64,000 nt of DNA from Hyphomicrobiales bacterium (GTDB taxonomy: Bacteria > Pseudomonadota > Alphaproteobacteria > Rhizobiales > Beijerinckiaceae). How positions within the stretch are numbered: position 1 is the stretch's first letter; each line of letters starts with the position of its first letter. The DNA is taken from contig JAIXSR010000089.1 of NCBI GenBank assembly GCA_027484605.1, positions 1 through 64,000 on the forward strand. Direction: 5' to 3'. Shown piece after piece: positions 51,683-62,174 of the stretch. The notes beneath the pieces were generated by a model, which was not told where the DNA came from, did no database searches, and worked only from the letters and a program-made list of their open reading frames with translations. The position numbers and the translations under genes are program-made.

Positions 51683-52456
51683 TCAGCGCTCGACGAAAGC
51701 GCGCTCGACGACGTAATGGCCCGGCCGGCTGACGGCCCCTTCCGTGAAGCCGCGGGGCTCGAGCAGGCCGACCATGTCCTGCAGCATGGCGGGCGAACCG
51801 CAGATCATCACGCGGTCCTCTTCCGGCGAAAGCGCAGGCAGGCCGAACGCGGACGGGATGGTGCCCTGCTCGAGCAACGTCGTCAGGCGGCCATTATGCT
51901 CGAACGGCTCCCGCGTCACGGTCGGGTAGTAGAGCAGCTTCTCCCGCACCAGCTCGCCGAGATAGGGATCCTCCGGCAGGATAGTGCGGATATAGTCCGT
52001 ATAGGCGAGTTCATTGGCATGGCGCGTGCCATGGATGAGGATGATCCGCTCGAACCGCTCATAGGCCTCCGGATCCTTGATCACGCTCAGGAACGGCGCA
52101 AGCCCGGTTCCCGTGGCGCAGAGATAGAGCCGCCGCCCGGGCAGCAGGCTGTCCTGGACGAGGGTGCCGGTCGGCTTGCGTCCGACGAGAACCGCATCGC
52201 CGATATCGACCGATTGCAGCCGCGAGGTCAGCGGCCCACCCGCCACCTTGATCGAGAAGAATTCCAGCTCCTCCTCGTGATTGGCACTGGCCATGGAATA
52301 GGCGCGGAGCAGCGGCTTGCCCTCGATATCGAGGCCGATCATCGTGAACTGGCCATTCCGGAACCGGAAAGCCGGGTCCCGCGTGGTCCGGAACGAGAAG
52401 AGCCGGTCCGTGTGATGGCGGACGGCCGTGACACGCTCGACATTGAGACTGGACAT
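51683..52456 (-). CDS. fpr: Ferredoxin--NADP+ reductase
   Basis: A 257-residue flavoprotein. FAD motif RAYSMAS is near residue 51-57, NADP motif ATGTGLAPFLSVI near 109-121, and MICGSPAMLQD near the C-terminus. The size and pattern match the bacterial Fpr subclass I. It exchanges electrons between NADPH and ferredoxin or flavodoxin. It lies directly upstream of the importer operon on the same strand and begins behind a third copy of the regulon palindrome. A dedicated supply of reduced ferredoxin for the 6-hydroxynicotinate-reductase homologue is the simplest reading; a general redox role cannot be excluded. Confidence 0.88.
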   Translation of the reverse strand: MSSLNVERVTAVRHHTDRLFSFRTTRDPAFRFRNGQFTMIGLDIEGKPLLRAYSMASANHEEELEFFSIKVAGGPLTSRLQSVDIGDAVLVGRKPTGTLVQDSLLPGRRLYLCATGTGLAPFLSVIKDPEAYERFERIILIHGTRHANELAYTDYIRTILPEDPYLGELVREKLLYYPTVTREPFEHNGRLTTLLEQGTIPSAFGLPALSPEEDRVMICGSPAMLQDMVGLLEPRGFTEGAVSRPGHYVVERAFVER

Positions 52457-52477
52457 CGCCGATCCACCTCCGGTTCG

Positions 52478-52489
52478 TTAGTGTACGAA
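52478..52489 (-). promoter_or_regulatory. Regulon operator 3 (ferredoxin reductase gene), imperfect
   Basis: The minus strand reads TTCGTACACTAA, 10 of 12 bases equal to the core TTCGTAGACGAA, with a further ACGAA just after. It lies 22 bases before the fpr start codon, about the distance seen for the hyuA site. Confidence 0.55.
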
Positions 52490-52537
52490 TGAATGTACCG
52501 GAGTTTTGGCCTTTGGCAAGCGGGTCTTGCAGGCAAG

Positions 52538-52573
52538 GGCAAAGGCAAGGGAAAGGGCAAAGGCAAGGGAAAG
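52538..52573 (+). repeat. Two tandem 18-base purine-rich repeats
   Basis: GGCAAAGGCAAGGGAAAG occurs twice in perfect tandem, flanked by further partial units (GGCAAG before, GGAACGGGG after). It lies between katG and fpr. The strand bias (only G and A apart from C in GGC) suggests slippage expansion; a regulatory role is unproven. Confidence 0.7.
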
Positions 52574-52594
52574 GGAACGGGGCCCGAACGCAGA

Positions 52595-52615
52595 CAGCCG
52601 GCGCGAGGCCGGCTG
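52595..52615 (-). terminator. Hairpin after katG
   Basis: CAGCCGGC and GCCGGCTG form a perfect 8-base-pair stem with a 5-base loop, 27 bases beyond the katG stop. There is no T-run. It is probably the katG transcript end. Confidence 0.55.
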
Positions 52616-52641
52616 TCCCGAAGTCAGGGCTGGCGGTTGCC

Positions 52642-54903
<2,262 letters not shown>

Positions 54904-54988
54904 CTACCGGCGGGAAGTGACGGAATTTCGTCGCGACACGGCGGAGGCCCGGAAAGCTGGAACGCTTCTAGCAAGCTGCGACGATTAG

Positions 54989-55027
54989 GATAAGTTTTAT
55001 TTTCTGATCACTGCGATAAGATTTTCT
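54989..55027. promoter_or_regulatory. Candidate OxyR-binding region between katG and oxyR
   Basis: An AT-rich stretch contains GATAAGTTTT at 54989 and GATAAGATTTTCTAT at 55015, both with ATA...TAT-like half sites, just before the oxyR start. The match to the ATAG-type OxyR consensus is partial. Confidence 0.4.
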
Positions 55028-55924
55028 ATGCTCAATATCACCCTTCGCCAGCTCCGCTATTTCGAGGCCCTTGCCCGCCAGGGCCATTTCGGCCGCGCAG
55101 CCGAGGCCTGCTCGATCTCCCAGCCGGCCCTTTCGATGCAGATCCGCGAATTCGAGGAGGCCCTCGGCACCGGCCTGTTCGAACGCAGCGCCAGGCAGGT
55201 CCGGCTCACGGCGTTCGGCGAGGAAGTCGCGCTCCGTGTCCGGGATATCCTGCGCGCGGTGGATGAACTCGGCGATCTCGCCCGCGGTGCGCAGGAACAG
55301 CTCACCGGCCGGTTGCGCATCGGCGTGATCCCCACCGTCGCGCCCTATCTGCTGCCGCGGATCATCGCCGACCTCACGCGCGCCCATCCGGCGCTCGACC
55401 TGCATGTCCGCGAGACCGTGACGCCCAAGCTGATCGAGGAACTCCGTTCGGGCCGGCTCGATACCGCGCTCGTGGCGCTGCCGGTCTCGGAAGCCGCGCT
55501 CGAGGAGGTCGCGCTCTTTTCGGAGGCCTTCGTGCTGGTCCGCCCCGGCGACCAGGCGGGGATGCCGGTTCCGGACCGGCGGCAATTGCCGGAAATGCGG
55601 CTGCTGCTGCTCGAGGAAGGCCATTGCTTCCGCGATCAGGCTTTGTCCTTCTGCCACATGCCGTCCTCCCGCCCGCGCGAATGGCTGGACGGTTCCTCGC
55701 TCTCGACCCTGGTGCAGATGGTCGGGGCCGGGATCGGCATCACGCTGATCCCGGAAATGGCGCTGGCGGTCGAGACGCGTTCCGCCCCGGTTTCCGTCGT
55801 GCGGTTCGAGGGCGAGCAGCCCTCGCGCACGATCGGCATGGTCTGGCGCCGGACGAACCCGCTTGCGCAGCGGCTGGCCCAGATCGCAGCTCTGGTGAAG
55901 GAATCGGCGGCCGGCCGTTCCTGA
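55028..55924 (+). CDS. oxyR: Peroxide-sensing LysR-family activator OxyR
   Basis: A 298-residue LysR-type regulator. The winged helix is ITLRQLRYFEALARQGHFGRAAEACSISQPALSMQI (split). The peroxide switch cysteines are C200 and C209 in GHCFRDQALSFC, equivalent to C199/C208 of E. coli OxyR with the same spacing. Oxidation to a disulfide should activate katG, which is divergently transcribed. The gene stands alone, followed by a convergent chemoreceptor gene. Confidence 0.95.
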   Translation: MLNITLRQLRYFEALARQGHFGRAAEACSISQPALSMQIREFEEALGTGLFERSARQVRLTAFGEEVALRVRDILRAVDELGDLARGAQEQLTGRLRIGVIPTVAPYLLPRIIADLTRAHPALDLHVRETVTPKLIEELRSGRLDTALVALPVSEAALEEVALFSEAFVLVRPGDQAGMPVPDRRQLPEMRLLLLEEGHCFRDQALSFCHMPSSRPREWLDGSSLSTLVQMVGAGIGITLIPEMALAVETRSAPVSVVRFEGEQPSRTIGMVWRRTNPLAQRLAQIAALVKESAAGRS

Positions 55925-55936
55925 CGGGCCGGGCCG

Positions 55937-57433
55937 TCAGCCCGCCCGCGCCACGCCGATGAAGCGCTCGACTTCCTGCTGGACGATGCCGGAACTGCTC
56001 GCCACGCGCTCGGCGCTCTCACGCACCTGCCGCGTCACATGTTCCACCTTGCTCATCTTGTCCTGGAGCGAACCGAGCGAGGCCGTCACGCCGGCAGCAT
56101 TCGAGGCCGCATCCTGCATCGTGCCGGAAATCTGCTGCGTCGTGGCATCCTGCTCCTCGATGGCCGCGGCGATCGAGGTCATGAACTGGTCGATCTCGAC
56201 CACCCGGCCGACAATCACGTCGATCCCGCCGGCCGAGGCCTTGGTCGCGCTCTGCACGGCCTGGATCTGCTGGCGGATTTCCTCCGTGGCCGCGGCCGTC
56301 TGCGCAGCGAGGGTCTTCACCTCCTGTGCCACCACGGCGAAGCCGCGCCCGGCCTCGCCGGCACGGGCCGCCTCGATCGTCGCGTTGAGCGCGAGAAGGT
56401 TGGTCTGCGAGGCGAGGCTCTCGATCAGCGTGATCACATCGCCGATCCGAAGGCTCGCCCCGGTCAGCTCGGCCATGCTTGCCCGCGAACCCTCGCCGGA
56501 CTGGCGGACGGCGCCGAGCGCCTCGCTGGTGCTCTGCACCTGGTTGGCGATCTCGCCGATCGAACGCGACAATTCGCTGATCGACAGCGCGAGATGCGAG
56601 ACATTCTCCGCCGCATCGCTGGCCGAACGCGCCGCTTCCTCCATGCCCTGATGTGCGGCATCGGCAATGCCCGACAGCCCCTCGGCGGCCTGGCGCATGT
56701 CCTTCGACTGCATGCCGGCCTCGTCCAGCGTCCGGCGGATCGCCGGTTCGAAACCGTGGATGGCCTGCTCGAGCGCCTGGCGGCGGGTGCCTTCTTCCTG
56801 CTGCCGGCGGGCAACATCCTCGCCGAGCGCCTGCGCCTGGCGGCTGGCTTCGAGCACGGCCTCCATCGACGCCTTGCTGACGGCCGAGGCCTTTTCCAGC
56901 ATCATGACCAGCAGGATCAGGGCGCCGGCCTCCACAAGCAGGATCACGGCATGGACAATGACACGGAGGAAATCCGCCCCGGCATTGAAGACGGCGGCCG
57001 GGAGCAGAAAGTTCAGCCCGAGGTGATGGACCGCGACGACCAGCGTGGCGGCGACGATGCTCGGCCAGCAGCACAGCCCGGCGACAAGGCCGAGGGCCGC
57101 GAAGAACGCCATATGGATGTCCATCTGGTAGGCATGGCCCGCCAGCACGCCCAGCAGCAGCATCACCTGCCCCATCAGCGTCGTCGCCAGCAGGTTGCGC
57201 GTCCAGGGCGCCTCGGGATTCATGCGCAGGGTCAGGGCAGCGCCGGCGATCATGATCATGCTGGCCAGACCCGGCAGCATGCCGAAATCGCGCCCGAACC
57301 CGATGCTGCCGACCAGAACCAGCAGGACGGCCTGCGCACCGAGGATATAGGCCGAGGAAATGCGGCGGATGCCGTCAATGTCGAGAGCCGGAGCGGTCGG
57401 CCCGGCGGGAGTTTTCATGGTCACGGGCTGCAT
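55937..57433 (-). CDS. Methyl-accepting chemotaxis protein with multi-pass membrane sensor
   Basis: A 498-residue receptor. About six hydrophobic segments fill residues 25-180 (for example [20 protein letters not shown] and [20 protein letters not shown]), with no sizeable periplasmic domain and no HAMP. The cytoplasmic signalling domain follows, with tip [20 protein letters not shown] and [14 protein letters not shown]. Such receptors probably sense membrane or energy state. The ATG at 57433 lies inside the end of a 100-residue exported-protein gene (13-base overlap), so they are coupled. A second ATG (57418) is possible. Confidence 0.88.
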   Translation of the reverse strand: MQPVTMKTPAGPTAPALDIDGIRRISSAYILGAQAVLLVLVGSIGFGRDFGMLPGLASMIMIAGAALTLRMNPEAPWTRNLLATTLMGQVMLLLGVLAGHAYQMDIHMAFFAALGLVAGLCCWPSIVAATLVVAVHHLGLNFLLPAAVFNAGADFLRVIVHAVILLVEAGALILLVMMLEKASAVSKASMEAVLEASRQAQALGEDVARRQQEEGTRRQALEQAIHGFEPAIRRTLDEAGMQSKDMRQAAEGLSGIADAAHQGMEEAARSASDAAENVSHLALSISELSRSIGEIANQVQSTSEALGAVRQSGEGSRASMAELTGASLRIGDVITLIESLASQTNLLALNATIEAARAGEAGRGFAVVAQEVKTLAAQTAAATEEIRQQIQAVQSATKASAGGIDVIVGRVVEIDQFMTSIAAAIEEQDATTQQISGTMQDAASNAAGVTASLGSLQDKMSKVEHVTRQVRESAERVASSSGIVQQEVERFIGVARAG

Positions 57434-57723
57434 CCTGTAAACAAATCGCCGTTGAGAACGAGGAACGCGCCGGCGGCATAGAGCCGGCGCACGAGATCGG
57501 GGCCATCGGGTGCCACAAGCAGCGTGCTGTCGAACCGGCCGCGGGACAGCAGGCGCGCATCGGCGGCAGCCAGGATCCGCATGGCCTGCGCCTCGCCGCG
57601 CCAGGGCGGGCCGACCACCAGGACAGGGCTGGCCGCACGGGGCATCGTCGCCAGGCCGAGCGGCAGGACAAGCGCGATCAGGGCGCTGGCAAGAATCGAC
57701 CGGAACCGGAACACGAGGGCCAT
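57421..57723 (-). CDS. Small exported protein coupled to chemoreceptor
   Basis: A 100-residue protein: signal peptide or anchor ([19 protein letters not shown]), then [31 protein letters not shown] (split) and [18 protein letters not shown]. The mature part is only about 70 residues, with one C-terminal Cys. Its stop lies inside the first codons of the chemoreceptor gene. I recall similar short proteins beside sensors in alphaproteobacteria, but no defined family. It may be a periplasmic or membrane partner of the receptor, which lacks its own periplasmic domain. Confidence 0.65.
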   Translation of the reverse strand: MALVFRFRSILASALIALVLPLGLATMPRAASPVLVVGPPWRGEAQAMRILAAADARLLSRGRFDSTLLVAPDGPDLVRRLYAAGAFLVLNGDLFTGCSP

Positions 57724-57915
57724 GAATCAGGTCTAGGCGAGAATGGTTAATCCCCGCTCACCATGATGGTGATTCCGGATCACCGAAGCGTCTTTTCCGG
57801 GTCTCAGGCTCAGGGGCACGACAAGGCGACGCAGCGGCCTCTCCGCATCGGGGAGATCGGGAATGGTCCCGCCCGGCCGGCAGGTTCACGGTGCAATGCC
57901 AACGGCATGCGCTGC

Positions 57916-60900
57916 TCAGCCATGCGGTGGCGGGGTCATGCCGTTCGCGCGGCAGAAGCCCTCGAGCCGCCGGTACGCCGCCTCCTTGACCGGGCCATAG
58001 CCGCGCAGGTCCATCGGCGCCTCGGCCAGCGGGACAAGCGCCGCGACACCGCGCTCCGGCAGGTCGCGGATCCATTCGGCGATCCGCGTCTCGTACCAGC
58101 CGACCAGCGCGCGTTCCATCCGACGCTCGCGGGTATGGCCAAACGGATCGAAAGGCGTGCCGCGCAGGCGCTTCATCGGCGCGAGCAGGCGGAAGGCGCC
58201 AAGCATCCAGCCCCCGAAAGCCCGCTTGCGCGGCCGCCCGCGGGCATCCGGCGCCCCCGGCAGGAGCGGCGGCGCGAGATGGTAGCGCAGGGTGTATTCG
58301 CCCTCGAAATCGCGGGCGATCTGCTCGGCGAAGGCGCTCTTCGCATGGAGCCGCGCCACCTCGTATTCGTCCTTGTAGGCCATCAGCCTGAACAGGCTGC
58401 GCGCCACGGCCTCGGTCAGAAGGGTGGAACCGAAGGGCGCTTCGGCCTGCCGCATCGCCTCGACCTGCCGGGCGAAACGGGCGGCATAGGCCGCATCCTG
58501 GTAGGCGGTGAGGAAGTCCACACGGCGCGAGACGAGCGATGCGAGCGTTTCCGGCGCGGCTTCGGCCGGCATGTCCAGCCGCTCCGGGCAGGCCATCGCC
58601 ATGCGGCCGAGCGTGAAGGCCTGGCGGTTCTGCGCCACCGCGATGCCGTTGAGGGCAATGGCCCGCTCGATCGCCGTCAGCGAAAGCGGCAGCAGGCCCT
58701 GCTGCCAGGCCGCTCCGAACAGGATCATGTTGGCGAAGACCGCATCGCCCAGCCATTGCTCGGCCAGCCGGTTGGCATCGAAGGCCTCGATCATCCGCTC
58801 ACCGGCGACGCGGGTGATCGCCGCCAGCCGGGTCGGAACGGCGAGATCGGCATCCCGGCGGCGCACGACATCGCCCGTTGGCATCTCGGCGAGATTGACC
58901 ACGCCGCGCATCCCCGCGCGATAGGTTTCGGAGGCTTTCGGCGAGGAGGAGACCACGATATCGCCGCCGATCAGCGCATCCGCCGCACCCTGGTCGATCC
59001 GCACCTGCCGGAGATCCTCCGGCCGCGGCGCCAGCCGCAGGAAGCTGAGCACCGGCCCGAATTTCTGGGCAAAGCCCGTGAAATCGAGCACCGAAACGCC
59101 CCGCCCCTCGAGATGGGCGGCCATCGCGGCCACCGCCCCGATCGTGATGACGCCCGTGCCCCCGACCCCGGTGATCAGCACATCCCAGCCCTGCGCGAGA
59201 TCCGGCAGGACCGGCACCGGCAGGCTGCCCGCCTCGGGCAGGGCCCGACCCGCCGGCTTGCGCCGCTGCCCGCCTTCCACCGTGACGAAGCTCGGGCAGA
59301 ACCCGTCAAGGCAGGAGAAATCCTTGTTGCAATTGGAAAGGTTGATCTGCCGCTTGCGGCCGAACGGCGTCTCCTTCGGCTCGACGGAGAGGCAGTTCGA
59401 CTGCACCGAGCAATCGCCGCAGCCCTCGCAGACGAGATCGTTGATCACCACGAACCGCGCCGGATCCGGCATCTCCCCGCGCTTGCGGCGGCGGCGCTTC
59501 TCGGTGGCGCAGGTCTGGGCATAGATCAGCACGCTGGTGCCGGGCACCTCGCGCAATTCACGCTGCAGCGCATCCATCGCCTCGCGCGGATGGAGGGTCG
59601 TGCCGGCGGGGAAGGCGCCGGGCGCGAACGCCTCCGGCGTATCGGACACCACGGCGATGCGCTGCACGCCCTCCGCCCGGACGGAATGGGCGATGCCTTC
59701 AACCGAGATCGGCCCGTCCACCGGCTGGCCGCCGGTCATCGCCACGGCATCGTTGAACAGGATCTTGTAGGTGATGTTCACGCCGGCCGCGATCGCCTGC
59801 CGGATCGCCATCGAGCCGGAATGATACCAGGTGCCCTCGCCGAGATTCTGGAAGACATGGTTGTTGCCGGTGAAGCGCGACGAGGCGGCCCAGTTCACGC
59901 CCTCCCCGCCCATCTGGATCAGCGAGGCGGTTTCACGCTCCATCCAGCTGGCCATGAAATGGCAGCCGATCCCGGCCAGGGCCTTCGAGCCCTCGGGGAC
60001 CTTGGTCGAGCTGTTATGCGGGCAGCCCGAGCAGAAATACGGCGTGCGCGTCGCCCCTGCGATCTCGAGCAGGCGCCCGGTTTCCGGCTGAAGCGCCTCG
60101 GCCCGAGCCGGCAGGCCCAGCTCCGGGAAGAACCGGTCGAGCCGGCCGGCGACGATCGGCGCCAGCTGGCGCGGCGAGAGTTCACCCGTCCAGGGGATCA
60201 GGCGATGGCCATGTTCGTCATGCTTCCCGACCATCCGCTCGGGCTTGGCGGCAGGAGCGTCGTAGAAACACTCCTTGAACTGGCTCTCGATGATGCCGCG
60301 CTTCTCCTCGACGACGAGGATCTCCTGCTTGCCGGTCACGAAGGCGAGCGCGTCATGCAGCGGCAGCGGCCAGACCATGCCCACCTTGTAGATATCGATG
60401 CCCAGCCGCCGGCATTCCCCCTCGCCGAGCCCGAGCAGGCGGAGCGCCTCCATCAGGTCGAGATGGGCCTTGCCGGTGGTGACAATGCCGAACCGTGCCC
60501 CGGGAATGTCATAGATCCGCCTGTCGATCGGGTTGGCGCGGGCAAAAGCATAGACCGCATGCTTCTTCGCCTCCATCCGCGCCTCGATCTGCGGGCCCGG
60601 CAGGTCCGGCCAGCGATAATGCAGGCCGCCCGGCGGGGCCGTGAATTCCGGCGCCACGAAAACCCGCTCGGGCGGCAGGTTCACGCTGGCGCCGCTCTCC
60701 ACGGTTTCCGAAATCGCCTTGAACCCCACCCACATCCCCGAAAAGCGGCTGAGCGCATAGCCATAGGCGCCGAATTCCAGATATTCCGCCACCGAGGCGG
60801 GATGCAGCGTCGGCATGAAGAAACTCATGAAGGCGACATCGCTCTGATGCGGCATCGAGGAAGAGACGCAGCCATGGTCATCCCCCGCCACCACCAGCAC

Positions 60901-61341
60901 CCCGCCATGCGGCGAGGCGCCATAGGCATTGCCATGCTTGAGCGCATCGCCCGCCCGGTCTACCCCCGGCCCCTTGCCATACCAGAGGCCGAACACGCCC
61001 TGTACGCGCTTGCCCGGCTGCGTCTCGACCTGCTGCGATCCCAGCACCGCCGTCGCGGCGAGATCCTCGTTCACCGCCGGCAGGAAGGTGATGCCATGCG
61101 CGGCAACGAGATCCTTCGCGCGCCAGAGTTCCTGGTCGACCGCGCCGAGCGGCGAGCCGCGATAGCCCGAGACGAACCCGGCCGTGTCGAGCCCGGCTGC
61201 CCGGTCGCGCCGGGCCTGGTCGAGCAGGATCCGCACGAGGGCCTGCATGCCGGTCAGGAAGACCCGGCCCTCGCGGGCCGAATAGCGATCTTCCAGCCGA
61301 TAGGCCTCCGGCCCGAATTCCTGCCGCGTGTGATGCTGCAT
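57916..61341 (-). CDS. Indolepyruvate ferredoxin oxidoreductase family protein, fused
   Basis: A 1141-residue fused 2-oxoacid:ferredoxin oxidoreductase. The N-terminal pyrimidine-like domain begins near GFVSGYRGSPLGAVDQELW. The TPP-binding region includes FCSGCPHNSSTKVPEGSKALAGIGCHFMA and FNDAVAMTGGQP. A cysteine cluster DLVCEGCGDCSVQSNC (plus NCNKDFSCLDGFC) carries Fe-S. The gamma domain starts at VLITGVGGTGVITIG. It converts arylpyruvates to arylacetyl-CoA and CO2. ATG 61341 was chosen because GGGAG lies eight bases upstream. It is divergent from an Lrp-type regulator, and a phenylacetate-CoA ligase gene lies nearby, which fits aromatic amino-acid breakdown. Confidence 0.92.
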   Translation of the reverse strand: MQHHTRQEFGPEAYRLEDRYSAREGRVFLTGMQALVRILLDQARRDRAAGLDTAGFVSGYRGSPLGAVDQELWRAKDLVAAHGITFLPAVNEDLAATAVLGSQQVETQPGKRVQGVFGLWYGKGPGVDRAGDALKHGNAYGASPHGGVLVVAGDDHGCVSSSMPHQSDVAFMSFFMPTLHPASVAEYLEFGAYGYALSRFSGMWVGFKAISETVESGASVNLPPERVFVAPEFTAPPGGLHYRWPDLPGPQIEARMEAKKHAVYAFARANPIDRRIYDIPGARFGIVTTGKAHLDLMEALRLLGLGEGECRRLGIDIYKVGMVWPLPLHDALAFVTGKQEILVVEEKRGIIESQFKECFYDAPAAKPERMVGKHDEHGHRLIPWTGELSPRQLAPIVAGRLDRFFPELGLPARAEALQPETGRLLEIAGATRTPYFCSGCPHNSSTKVPEGSKALAGIGCHFMASWMERETASLIQMGGEGVNWAASSRFTGNNHVFQNLGEGTWYHSGSMAIRQAIAAGVNITYKILFNDAVAMTGGQPVDGPISVEGIAHSVRAEGVQRIAVVSDTPEAFAPGAFPAGTTLHPREAMDALQRELREVPGTSVLIYAQTCATEKRRRRKRGEMPDPARFVVINDLVCEGCGDCSVQSNCLSVEPKETPFGRKRQINLSNCNKDFSCLDGFCPSFVTVEGGQRRKPAGRALPEAGSLPVPVLPDLAQGWDVLITGVGGTGVITIGAVAAMAAHLEGRGVSVLDFTGFAQKFGPVLSFLRLAPRPEDLRQVRIDQGAADALIGGDIVVSSSPKASETYRAGMRGVVNLAEMPTGDVVRRRDADLAVPTRLAAITRVAGERMIEAFDANRLAEQWLGDAVFANMILFGAAWQQGLLPLSLTAIERAIALNGIAVAQNRQAFTLGRMAMACPERLDMPAEAAPETLASLVSRRVDFLTAYQDAAYAARFARQVEAMRQAEAPFGSTLLTEAVARSLFRLMAYKDEYEVARLHAKSAFAEQIARDFEGEYTLRYHLAPPLLPGAPDARGRPRKRAFGGWMLGAFRLLAPMKRLRGTPFDPFGHTRERRMERALVGWYETRIAEWIRDLPERGVAALVPLAEAPMDLRGYGPVKEAAYRRLEGFCRANGMTPPPHG

Positions 61342-61365
61342 GGCGTTGCTCCCGTTTGGGGGAGA

Positions 61366-61468
61366 ATCATGCCGCATTTGCCGGAAAGATCATGCCGGAT
61401 TTCGCGTCCGGCTTCCCAGAATCGAAAAATCCTGCCAGTATTGTTACCTCACTAGGAATATCCTGCCA
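61366..61468. promoter_or_regulatory. Four-copy repeat operator, probable Lrp-type sites
   Basis: ATCATGCCG occurs at 61366 and 61389; the variant ATCCTGCCA occurs at 61429 and 61460 (consensus ATCMTGCCR). All four are on the same strand within the divergent promoter of the oxidoreductase and lrp genes. Multiple loosely spaced sites are usual for Lrp/AsnC octamers. Confidence 0.5.
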
Positions 61469-61932
61469 TGCCCCTGAACCTCTCCGACAGCGATCTCCGC
61501 CTGCTCCGCCTGCTCCAGCGTGACGGGCGCATCTCCAACCAGGATCTGGCCGAGGCTGCCGGCATGTCGGCCTCGGCCTGCTGGCGCCGCGTCAAGGCGC
61601 TGGAAGAGGCCGGCCTGATCACCGGCTATGCCGCGATCCTCGCACCCGAACCGGCCGGCTTCACCTTCTCGGCCATCGTCCATGTCACGCTCGCCCGGCA
61701 CGAGCGCGCGCCCGTGGATCATTTCATCGAGGCCGTGTCGCGCCGGCCGGAAGTGCTGGAATGTTTCGCCACGACCGGCGAGGCCGATTACCACCTGCGC
61801 GTCGTCTCGCCGGACAAGGACAGCTACAACCGCTTCCTCGACGAATTCCTTTTCCGCCTGCCCGGCATCGCGCATGTCCGCACCAATGTGGTGCTGAAGG
61901 ATGTGAAGCTGACCACGGCCCTGCCCTTGTGA
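61468..61932 (+). CDS. Lrp/AsnC-family transcriptional regulator
   Basis: A 154-residue regulator with an N-terminal helix-turn-helix (DLRLLRLLQRDGRISNQDLAEAAGMSASACWRRVKALEEAGLI, split) and a RAM ligand domain (VLECFATTGEADYHLRVVSPDKDSYNRFLDEFL). It is divergent from the indolepyruvate-oxidoreductase-type gene, and its start overlaps one of the repeated operator motifs. It probably responds to an aromatic amino acid and controls that gene. Confidence 0.92.
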   Translation: MPLNLSDSDLRLLRLLQRDGRISNQDLAEAAGMSASACWRRVKALEEAGLITGYAAILAPEPAGFTFSAIVHVTLARHERAPVDHFIEAVSRRPEVLECFATTGEADYHLRVVSPDKDSYNRFLDEFLFRLPGIAHVRTNVVLKDVKLTTALPL

Positions 61933-61933
61933 G

Positions 61934-62111
61934 CCCCTCACCCGGTCTCGGGCTTCGCCCTCGACCACCCTCTCCCCGCAAGCGGCGTGAGGGGAAGCGC
62001 ACCGCCGTTTCCGCCTCATCATCTGAAACGCTTCGCGGTGCTTTCCCGCCAGCCTCCCGCCTCTCCCCCTCGGGGAGAGGCCGACGATGCGCAGCATCGG
62101 CGGGTGAGGGG
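61934..62111. repeat. Palindromic repeat element (REP/RIME-like), 178 bp
   Basis: CCCCTCACCCG (61934-61944) and CGGGTGAGGGG (62101-62111) are perfect 11-base inverted termini. Inside, CCTCTCCCC-CTC-GGGGAGAGG (62060-62080) and CGATGC-GCA-GCATCG (62085-62099) form hairpins. The composition is that of the short dispersed repeats common between genes in alphaproteobacteria. It fills most of the gap between lrp and tetR. Confidence 0.7.
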
Positions 62112-62174
62112 TATCGCGGCGACAGTGGGGTGAGGGACCGACAACGACCAGGCGAAGCGCCGGGTGGAGGGGCG

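Noticed and set aside
52531-52580. CRISPR-like direct repeats
   Set aside because: The units are perfectly contiguous with no spacers and are low-complexity purine tracts.
57768-57784. GGTGAT-TCCGG-ATCACC hairpin upstream of the 100-residue gene
   Set aside because: It is a short 6-base stem in a GC-rich gap; too weak to call as operator or terminator without a second copy.
57763-61455. Open frame of about 1230 codons on the plus strand opposite the ferredoxin oxidoreductase gene
   Set aside because: It lies antisense to a gene with full family motifs; in GC-rich DNA the complementary frame often lacks stops. Its composition (many His, Arg, Gln, Asp, no motifs) is that of an antisense shadow.
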